This document shows, piece after piece, positions 1-5,336 of a stretch of 6,088 nucleotides of DNA. The notes beneath the pieces were generated by a model. That model worked only from the letters and a program-made list of their open reading frames with translations. It was not told the DNA's origin and ran no database searches. Numbering within the stretch: the first letter of the stretch is position 1; every line of letters starts with the position of its first letter. Source of the DNA: Xanthobacteraceae bacterium (lineage in GTDB: Bacteria > Pseudomonadota > Alphaproteobacteria > Rhizobiales > Xanthobacteraceae); assembly GCA_030039655.1 (NCBI GenBank), contig JASHVC010000601.1:1-6088 (forward strand), written 5' to 3'. The position numbers were made by a program, and so were the translations under genes.

Positions 1-1
1 C

Positions 2-1153
2 ACGGCGGGCGCGGCGCGCGGCCGCCTCGAGCTGCAGGTCTGCCGCGATTGCGGCACGGTGCAGTATCCGCCGCGGGAAGCCTGCCGCGTGTGCCTGTCG
101 CAGCGGCTCGATTGGCGCGCGCAGGCCGGCAGCGGCGAGCTCGTTTCCGAAACGCTGCTCCATCACAGCAACGAGCTGTTCTATCGCGAACGCATGCCGT
201 GGCGGCTCGGCCTGGTCAAACTCGATTGCGGACCGGTCATCGTGGCCCATCTGCACGGCGATTGCGCGCCCGCGCCGGCGCGCGTGCGCGTTTCCGCCAA
301 TCTCGACCATGCCGGACAAGCCGCTTTGATCGCGATCCCGGAGAAGGACACCCCCAACATGGCTGACGATCGCCAGCTCCGCGAAATGACCTGCGATCCG
401 AAATTCCGCAAAGTTCTGATCACCGACGCCAAGACTCCGCTCGGTCAGGCGCTGGTGGAGGCCATCGTTGCGGCGGGCGCCGATCTGGTGTGGGCTGGAC
501 AGGCTGAACCCTGGAAGAAGCCGCCAGGCTTCGAGCGTCTCGCATCGCTGCCGGAAGTCTCGCTGGTGCCGCTCGATCTCACCAACTCACGCGCCGTGAA
601 GGACCTTGCCGGCGAGATCGGCAGCCGGGTCGATATCCTCATCAATACCGCCGACCATCATCGCAACTTCGGCATTGCAGCGCGCGACGGCGTCGAGATC
701 GCGCGCGCCGAGATGGACATCAACTATTTCGGCCTGCTGCGGCTCGCGCAGGAATTCGGCCCGGCCCTGCGTGCACGCGGCGCCGACGGCCAATCGAGCG
801 CTGTGGCGTGGGTCAATCTCCTTTCCGTCTTTGCGCTGTCGAATTTTCCGCCGCATGGCACCTACTCGGCCTCGAAGGCGGCCGCGCTGTCGCTGGCGCA
901 ATGCCTGCGCGCCGAACTCGCGCCCGCAGGCGTGCGCGTGATCAATGTTTTCCCCGGCCCGATCGACGACGAATGGAACCAAAGCCTGCCGCCACCGAAG
1001 ATTACGCCGAAGCGGCTCGCCGCCGACATTATCGAGGCGCTGCGTGGCGGCGCCGAGGACGTTTTCCCCGGCGACATCGCCCAGGATTGGCTGGCGCGCT
1101 GGCGCGACAATCCGAAGGCACTGGAGCGCGAGCTTGCGGCACAACAGACATAA
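2..1153 (+). CDS. Zinc-ribbon/OB-fold (DUF35, ChsH2-like) protein fused to a short-chain dehydrogenase/reductase, 5'-partial
   Basis: The frame is open from base 2 to the TAA at 1151-1153 (383 codons visible), so the true start is upstream; the GTG at 59 is an internal valine inside the zinc ribbon. Numbering from base 2, the first part (about 1-125) has a CxxC...CxxC zinc ribbon (Cys codons at 41, 50, 83, 92) and then an OB-fold with the family pattern MPWRLGLVKLDCGP. Such domains bind acyl-CoA ligands or partner thiolase-like enzymes, as ChsH2 does with Ltp2. The second part (about 135-383) is an SDR Rossmann domain with Asn241, Ser275, Tyr288 and Lys292 (YSASK), a complete catalytic tetrad with normal spacing. 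The glycine motif reads TDAKTPLG (141-148) instead of TGxxxGxG, and NNAG is NTAD (215-218), so cofactor binding may be altered. Gene 2 follows 15 bp later, probably in one operon. The domain calls are firm; the reaction is unknown. Confidence 0.87.
   Translation, partial: TAGAARGRLELQVCRDCGTVQYPPREACRVCLSQRLDWRAQAGSGELVSETLLHHSNELFYRERMPWRLGLVKLDCGPVIVAHLHGDCAPAPARVRVSANLDHAGQAALIAIPEKDTPNMADDRQLREMTCDPKFRKVLITDAKTPLGQALVEAIVAAGADLVWAGQAEPWKKPPGFERLASLPEVSLVPLDLTNSRAVKDLAGEIGSRVDILINTADHHRNFGIAARDGVEIARAEMDINYFGLLRLAQEFGPALRARGADGQSSAVAWVNLLSVFALSNFPPHGTYSASKAAALSLAQCLRAELAPAGVRVINVFPGPIDDEWNQSLPPPKITPKRLAADIIEALRGGAEDVFPGDIAQDWLARWRDNPKALERELAAQQT
340..361 (+). promoter_or_regulatory. Possible internal ribosome binding site and ATG at the OB-fold/SDR junction
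   Basis: A purine-rich GGAGAAGGA (340-348) lies 10 nt before an in-frame ATG at 359-361, exactly in the linker between the OB-fold and SDR domains. Initiation here would give an SDR-only product of about 264 residues, close to the normal length of a stand-alone SDR. The upstream frame has no stop, so the fused protein is still the default reading. This is an inference from motif and position only; such purine runs also occur by chance in coding DNA. Confidence 0.3.
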
Positions 1154-1168
1154 CCTTCGAGCATTGCG

Positions 1169-2026
1169 ATGAGCGAGCCTGTTCTGTCCCAATTGGTCGC
1201 CGATCTTGCCGGCGGGCGCATTCGTATCGTCGATCTGACCCAGACGCTGTCGCCCGATTTCCCGCAAATCGTGCTGCCTCCCGAGATGGGCCAAGCCTGG
1301 CCGTTCCGCATCGAAGAAGCGTCCCGCTACGACGCACGCGGGCCGGGCTGGTACTGGAACAATTTTTCCTGCAGCGAGCACACCGGCACTCATTTCGACG
1401 CCCCGATCCATTGGATTTCCGGCCGGCACCTGCCGGATAACTCAACCGATACGATTCCGGTCACAAGTTTCGTTGCGCCGGCCTGCGTGATCGATTGCTC
1501 GAAGGAATCCGCCGCCGATGCCGACTTCTTGCTCACCGTCGATTTCCTGCGCAAATGGGAGCGCAAGCACGGCTTCATTCCGCCGGGATCGTGGATTCTC
1601 ATGCGCACCGATTGGTCGAAGCGCACCGGTCCGGTCGCCTATCAGAACCTCGACGAAACCGGCCAGCACACGCCCGGACCTGACACCGCAGCGGTGCAAT
1701 TTCTTGTCGATGAGCGCCAGGTTTTGGGCTTCGGCTCGGAGGCGATCGGCACTGATGCGGGCCAGGCGTTTCATCTCAAACCGCCCTACCCTTGCCATTA
1801 CTACATGCACGGCTCTGGCCGTTTCGGCCTGCAGTGCCTGACCAATCTCGACCTTCTGCCTCCCGTCGGTACCGTGATCATCGCAGCACCGCTGAAGATC
1901 AAAGAAGGCAGCGGCAGTCCGTTGCGCGTGCTGGCGCTGGTGCCGCAATCGACGGCGGCAACGCCGCGCAAGGTCAAGCCGGCAGTCGCAAGCAAGAAGA
2001 CGCCGGGCAAGAAAAAGCGCAGATGA
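1169..2026 (+). CDS. Cyclase-family metal-dependent hydrolase (kynurenine formamidase/isatin hydrolase-like)
   Basis: This 285-residue soluble protein belongs to the cyclase family (PF04199 type), cytosolic enzymes that hydrolyse amides, lactams or esters with Zn or Mn. The signature HTGTHFDAPIHW is at residues 71-82, with the metal ligands expected at His71, His75 and Asp77. The family opening DLTQTLSPDFP is at 22-32. His210 and His214 lie before the C-terminal block GLQCLTNLDLLP (220-231). Kynurenine formamidases have Glu in that block (ENL); here it is Gln222, which I recall as also being the case in isatin hydrolase. The start ATG at 1169 is 15 bp after gene 1, with only a weak CGAG ahead of it. 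The stop TGA overlaps the next start as ATGA. The tail (262-285) is lysine/arginine-rich (10 of 24 residues) and beyond the usual fold. Family is certain; substrate is unknown, and kynurenine formamidase itself is unlikely because no kynurenine-pathway gene is nearby. Confidence 0.9.
   Translation: MSEPVLSQLVADLAGGRIRIVDLTQTLSPDFPQIVLPPEMGQAWPFRIEEASRYDARGPGWYWNNFSCSEHTGTHFDAPIHWISGRHLPDNSTDTIPVTSFVAPACVIDCSKESAADADFLLTVDFLRKWERKHGFIPPGSWILMRTDWSKRTGPVAYQNLDETGQHTPGPDTAAVQFLVDERQVLGFGSEAIGTDAGQAFHLKPPYPCHYYMHGSGRFGLQCLTNLDLLPPVGTVIIAAPLKIKEGSGSPLRVLALVPQSTAATPRKVKPAVASKKTPGKKKRR
2023..2026 (+). other. ATGA stop/start overlap between hydrolase and CoA ligase genes
   Basis: The ATG of the ligase gene (2023-2025) shares bases with the TGA of the hydrolase gene (2024-2026). 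Ahead of it there is only an A-rich stretch (GAAAAAGCGC, 2011-2020) and no clear Shine-Dalgarno sequence, so reinitiation by ribosomes finishing the hydrolase is likely. This supports the two enzymes being made together. The frame remains open further upstream (an ATG at 1792), but homology to AMP-binding enzymes begins only after 2023, which decides the start. Confidence 0.85.
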
Positions 2027-3630
2027 AGGCCAACGATATCATCTCCGCGTTGCCGCCGCCCGAGCGCACGTTGCCGACAATGTTGCAACGGCAATCGAGC
2101 CGCTATGGCGGCGCACCACTCTTCGTGGCCGGCGACGCGCGTTGGAGTTTTGCCGACACGGTTGACGTAGCGGCCCGCTTTGCCGGAACGCTTGCCGCCG
2201 TCGGCATCAAGCCGGGCGACCGCGCCGCGCTGATGAGCGGCAATCGCTCCGAATTCATGGAGAGCTTTCTCGGCTGCGCCTGGCTGGGCGCCATCGCGGT
2301 GCCGCTCAACGTCGCCGCGCGCGGCCCGCAGCTCAAGCATTATCTGCAAAACTCTGGCGCCCGCCTCCTCATCATCGAGGCCGAGCTTGTAGAGGCGCTC
2401 ACCTACATCGAGTGGGATGGCCTCGCGCTTGAGCGCATCTGGCTGATCGGCGACGCAAAGCCGGCACCTTTCGATCGCGTTCCTATGACTAGGATCCCGC
2501 CTCGCGCCGCAGCGCTCGCTCCGTCAGTCAGCGACCCCGCTCAAACCTTAGCGATCCTTTACACGTCAGGCACGACTGGCCCATCGAAAGGCGTATGCTG
2601 CCCGCACGCGCAATATTTCTGGTGGGGGCTGCACGGCATCGCCAATCTGGAAATTCGCGAGCGCGACGTGCTCTGCACCACGCTGCCGCTCTTTCACACC
2701 AACGCGCTTGGCGCGTTTCACCACGCGCTGCTGTCCGGTTCGACGCTCGTGGCCCAGCCGCGCTTTTCCGCTTCCCGATTCTGGCAGGCTCTCATTGATT
2801 GCGAGGCGACTGTCACCTATCTGCTCGGAGCTATGGTGCCGATTTTGTTGTCGCGGCCGCCCTCACCGCAAGAACGAAGCCACAGCGTCCGTTGTGCGCT
2901 CGCGCCCGGCGTGCCGGCCAATCTGCACGCGGTGTTTGAACGACGTTCCGGCATCAAGCTGATCGACGGTTACGGCTCGACCGAGACCAATTTCGTCATC
3001 GGCTGCACCGCCGCCGAGCGGCGGCCCGGCCGCATGGGCACCGTGCGCGATGGCTTCCTCGCTCGCGTCATCGACGCGAGCGGTCACGAAGCCGCACCGG
3101 GCGTGCCGGGCGAACTTGCCGTGCACACGGACGAAGAGCTTGCCTTCGCCACCGGCTACTTCGCCATGCCTGAGAAGACCGCTGAGGCATTCCACGACGG
3201 CTGGTTTCATACCGGCGACCGCGTCGTGCGCGAGGCCGACGGCTATTATCGTTTCGTCGACCGCATGAAGGACGCCATCCGCCGCCGTGGCGAGAACATT
3301 TCGTCCTTCGAGGTCGAGCAGGTGCTGCTCAGCCATCCGGACGTCGGCGTTGCCGCGGTGTTTCCGGTGCCATCCGAACTGGCGGAGGACGAGGTTATGG
3401 CCGCTATCGTGCGCCGGCCGGGCAGCACGCTCACGGAAAGCGAGCTATGCGAATTCTGCCGGCCGCGGCTTGCCCGCTTCGCGGTCCCCCGCTTCATCGA
3501 GTTCGTGGACACGTTGCCGACCACCGAGAACGGCAAGGTGCAAAAATACAAACTGCGCGAGCGCGGCGTCACGCCCGGCGCCTGGGATCGCGACGCCGCA
3601 GCCGTGGACGCCAAGCAAGGCCACGCATGA
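2023..3630 (+). CDS. Acyl-CoA ligase, AMP-binding (ANL) superfamily, CaiC-like
   Basis: A 535-residue cytosolic enzyme expected to activate a carboxylic acid with ATP and join it to CoA. All core ANL motifs are present: the phosphate-binding loop TSGTTGPSKG (181-190), the adenylate-binding YGSTETN (317-323), TGD (397-399), the hinge region FVDRMKDAIRRRGENIS (411-427), and the C-terminal catalytic lysine Lys505 in ENGKVQK (502-508). The ENISSFEVE stretch after the hinge resembles crotonobetaine/carnitine-CoA ligases and related ATP-dependent acyl-CoA ligases of rhizobia; that likeness does not fix the substrate. Length is normal and nothing essential is missing. It is translationally coupled to the hydrolase, suggesting that the acid released by the hydrolase is its substrate (inference). 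An annotation extending back to 1792 would add 77 residues of out-of-frame hydrolase sequence and would be wrong. Confidence 0.93.
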   Translation: MKANDIISALPPPERTLPTMLQRQSSRYGGAPLFVAGDARWSFADTVDVAARFAGTLAAVGIKPGDRAALMSGNRSEFMESFLGCAWLGAIAVPLNVAARGPQLKHYLQNSGARLLIIEAELVEALTYIEWDGLALERIWLIGDAKPAPFDRVPMTRIPPRAAALAPSVSDPAQTLAILYTSGTTGPSKGVCCPHAQYFWWGLHGIANLEIRERDVLCTTLPLFHTNALGAFHHALLSGSTLVAQPRFSASRFWQALIDCEATVTYLLGAMVPILLSRPPSPQERSHSVRCALAPGVPANLHAVFERRSGIKLIDGYGSTETNFVIGCTAAERRPGRMGTVRDGFLARVIDASGHEAAPGVPGELAVHTDEELAFATGYFAMPEKTAEAFHDGWFHTGDRVVREADGYYRFVDRMKDAIRRRGENISSFEVEQVLLSHPDVGVAAVFPVPSELAEDEVMAAIVRRPGSTLTESELCEFCRPRLARFAVPRFIEFVDTLPTTENGKVQKYKLRERGVTPGAWDRDAAAVDAKQGHA

Positions 3631-3654
3631 CGGCCTGAAAATTGCAGCTATAAT
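3627..3654 (+). promoter_or_regulatory. Candidate sigma-70-type promoter for the transporter genes
   Basis: A perfect TATAAT lies at 3649-3654, with ATGACG (4 of 6 to TTGACA) at 3627-3632 and a 16-bp spacer. The -35 box overlaps the TGA stop of the CoA ligase. Transcription would start near 3661, leaving a leader of about 32 nt before the ATG at 3693. A perfect -10 hexamer is rare by chance in DNA this GC-rich. The hexamer GCAGCT occurs on both sides of the -10 (3644-3649 and 3660-3665), which might be a regulator site but is too short to claim. Transport genes may thus be transcribed both with and without the enzymes. Confidence 0.55.
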
Positions 3655-3680
3655 CGCGAGCAGCTTTTCCGCCGGGGCAC

Positions 3681-3686
3681 GAGGAG
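3681..3686 (+). promoter_or_regulatory. Strong Shine-Dalgarno of the substrate-binding protein gene
   Basis: GAGGAG at 3681-3686 sits 6 nt ahead of the ATG at 3693. It is the best ribosome binding site in the window; the other visible starts have weak ones or none. This fits the high level of binding protein usually needed relative to the membrane permease, and it supports the chosen start. Confidence 0.8.
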
Positions 3687-3692
3687 CAGATC

Positions 3693-5225
3693 ATGGCATT
3701 GAACCTGCAGCGACGGGCGTTCCTGAAAATGGCCATGAGCACCGCCGCGGGCATGTCTGCGTCGGCGCCGTACCTTCCCGCACTGGCGGCCAACGACACC
3801 GCGACCGTCGGCTGGCCAAACGACGTTCCCACCTGGGACCCTAATCAGCGCTTCACCCCGGACGCGCAACCGATCTTCAAGGCGGTCTACGATCAGCCAC
3901 TCGACCAGGACCCGCAGCTGAAACTCATCCCGCACTTGATCAAGGCTTGGGAACTCGCGCCTGACGCACTCACCATGGCTATCGAATTGCGCGATGACAT
4001 CACTTTCCACAACGGCGACAAGCTGACCACCGAGGATTTCCGCTACACATTCCTCGAACGCAACAAGTCGGGCCTCAAGCTCGATATCGCGAATTCGATG
4101 CGCAAGGTGGATGACATCGTCATCGAGTCGCCCACCAAGGCGACCATGAAGTTCAACAGCCCAGCGCCCACTATGCCGCAGTGGATGGCGTTTCTCGGCA
4201 GCTATGTGGTGCCGAAGAAATACATCGAGAGCCAGGGCCTCGATAACTTCCTGAAAAATCCGGTCGGCAGCGGGCCCTACAAGCTCGCCGAATACGAACT
4301 GAACTCGCGCATCGTGCTTGAGCGCAATGACAATTATTGGGGGCCGAAGGCCAAGGTGGCGCGCGTCACCATTCAGGTCATCAAGGATCCGTCGGCGCGC
4401 GTGGCGGCGATTCAGTCAAGCCAAGCCGATCTTACCATCAACGTGCCGGTACGCGAGGTCGAGCGTTTCCAAAGCGAAGGCGCGCTGCCCGCCGAGCTTA
4501 ATCCGATCACGCGTGTGATCTTGCTCAACGTGCGCGCCGATCTGGGATTTTCCGACAAGAATGTACGCCTTGCCGCGCATCATGCCATAGACAAGGCCGC
4601 GCTCTCGAAGGCGTTCTACGGCGGCGCCGCGGTGCCACTCTCCGTGTTTGCGACGCCGGGGACGCCCGGTTATCTGTCCGAGTTCACGTTCCCCCACGAT
4701 CCTGAGCTGGCAAAACAGCTCTTGGAAAAATCAGGCTTCGGGCCCGACAAACCGGCAAAGATCGGCTTCGCCTCAACCAACGGTCAGTTCCCCAGCGACT
4801 ACGACATTGCACGCGCCATCGTGCAGATGTGGAAGAAGGTCGGCATCGACGCCGACCTACAGGTCATCGAATACGCCAAATATTTCGAACTCAATCGCGG
4901 CGCCAAGCTGCCCGAAGCAACGCTCTACAGTTGGGACAACGCAACCGGCGATCCGGAGATTTTCGCCGGCTACATGCTCAATCCAAAAATGCCTTTCTCA
5001 CCTTGGAAGGACGAGGATATCGGCAACAAGGCGCTCGCTCTCTTCAATGTCGCCGACTATGACAAGAGAATTGCAGGCTACAAGGAGTTGGAGCGTTATG
5101 CCGTCGAGAATGGCGCGAGCATGCCATTGTTGCAAAGTGTCATCACACTGGTGCGCAAGAAGAACCTCGCGTACACCAAATACGGCAATGGCTGGGTGCT
5201 GCCGCAGACGCTGCAGTGGAGCTAG
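3693..5225 (+). CDS. ABC transporter substrate-binding protein, peptide/nickel/opine class (SBP_bac_5), Tat-exported
   Basis: A 510-residue periplasmic binding protein that would capture the substrate and deliver it to the DppB-like permease encoded downstream. The N-terminus has a twin-arginine signal, QRRAFLK (6-12), followed by an alanine-rich hydrophobic stretch and a probable signal-peptidase site after Ala32 (ALA); there is no lipobox cysteine. Family landmarks are FHNGD (105-109) with LTTEDF after it, the VGSGPYKL block (191-198) followed by RNDNYWG, and the NVRLAAHHAIDK helix (290-301). Length is typical for the class. The RR motif implies export in folded form by the Tat system, common among rhizobial members. 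SBP_bac_5 proteins bind di- and oligopeptides, opines, nickel, sugars and other ligands, so the ligand cannot be named. The co-encoded hydrolase and CoA ligase suggest an amide-bearing or acid-yielding organic compound rather than nutrient peptides (inference). Confidence 0.93.
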   Translation: MALNLQRRAFLKMAMSTAAGMSASAPYLPALAANDTATVGWPNDVPTWDPNQRFTPDAQPIFKAVYDQPLDQDPQLKLIPHLIKAWELAPDALTMAIELRDDITFHNGDKLTTEDFRYTFLERNKSGLKLDIANSMRKVDDIVIESPTKATMKFNSPAPTMPQWMAFLGSYVVPKKYIESQGLDNFLKNPVGSGPYKLAEYELNSRIVLERNDNYWGPKAKVARVTIQVIKDPSARVAAIQSSQADLTINVPVREVERFQSEGALPAELNPITRVILLNVRADLGFSDKNVRLAAHHAIDKAALSKAFYGGAAVPLSVFATPGTPGYLSEFTFPHDPELAKQLLEKSGFGPDKPAKIGFASTNGQFPSDYDIARAIVQMWKKVGIDADLQVIEYAKYFELNRGAKLPEATLYSWDNATGDPEIFAGYMLNPKMPFSPWKDEDIGNKALALFNVADYDKRIAGYKELERYAVENGASMPLLQSVITLVRKKNLAYTKYGNGWVLPQTLQWS

Positions 5226-5233
5226 GGCTTGTC

Positions 5234-5255
5234 ATGCTCCGCGTAAGCGGAGCAT
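5234..5255 (+). terminator. First repeat hairpin: 9-bp perfect stem, GTAA loop; possible mRNA 3'-end stabiliser
   Basis: ATGCTCCGC (5234-5242) and GCGGAGCAT (5247-5255) pair perfectly around a GTAA loop, 8 nt after the binding-protein stop codon. GTAA gives a GNRA tetraloop in RNA, a particularly stable type. There is no T-run after it, so it is not a classical intrinsic terminator. It is better read as a structure that may block 3' exonucleases or attenuate read-through. Confidence 0.6.
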
Positions 5256-5305
5256 CCAGTAATCTGAGACGGTGCAGGAAGAACTTAAACCATCGCGCTT
5301 ACTGG

Positions 5306-5327
5306 ATCGCCCGCTTTCGCGGGTGAT
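5306..5327 (+). repeat. Second repeat hairpin just upstream of the permease start
   Basis: ATCGCCCGC (5306-5314) and GCGGGTGAT (5319-5327) form a 9-bp stem with one G·T (G·U in RNA) wobble and a TTTC loop. It ends 9 nt before the permease ATG, so it could limit ribosome access there. It belongs to the repeat pair covering 5231-5330. Confidence 0.7.
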
Positions 5328-5336
5328 GATACCCGG

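Larger units (their letters stand above)
5231..5330 (+). repeat. Inverted pair of REP-like palindromic units between binding-protein and permease genes
   Basis: Two 32-bp units face each other: 5231-5262 and 5299-5330, separated by 36 bp. Their inner arms, ATCCAGTAA (5254-5262) and TTACTGGAT (5299-5307), are a perfect inverted repeat. Aligned in the same orientation the units match at 24 of 32 positions, and most of the differences fall at paired stem positions in a way that keeps pairing. The form resembles abundant intergenic palindromes I remember from Bradyrhizobium and Rhodopseudomonas genomes; the copy number here cannot be seen from one window. With the flanking bases this element accounts for nearly the whole gap between genes 4 and 5. 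Confidence 0.85.

Noticed and set aside
59..61. GTG at 59 as the start of the OB-fold/SDR gene
   Set aside because: It lies between the first two and the last two zinc-ligand cysteines of the ribbon, so starting here would remove half of the metal site; the frame is open to the left edge.
587..1429. Long open frame on the - strand (280 codons) across the SDR and hydrolase genes
   Set aside because: It is antisense to two genes with clear family motifs, crosses their boundary, has an arginine-rich composition typical of shadow frames in GC-rich DNA, and shows no domain I recognise.
1792..2022. Upstream extension of the CoA ligase frame to an ATG at 1792
   Set aside because: The extra 77 codons lie wholly inside the hydrolase gene in another frame and have low-complexity, Arg/Ala/Gly/Gln-rich sequence. 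Ligase similarity begins at the ATG at 2023.
3644..3665. GCAGCT direct repeat around the -10 box as a regulator operator
   Set aside because: Six bases repeated once is not enough in such DNA to claim a binding site, and no regulator gene is in the window.
5234..5255. Intrinsic (rho-independent) terminator after the binding-protein gene
   Set aside because: The hairpin is strong but is followed by CCAGTAATC, with no T-run, and the permease of the same transporter follows; a REP-like role fits better.
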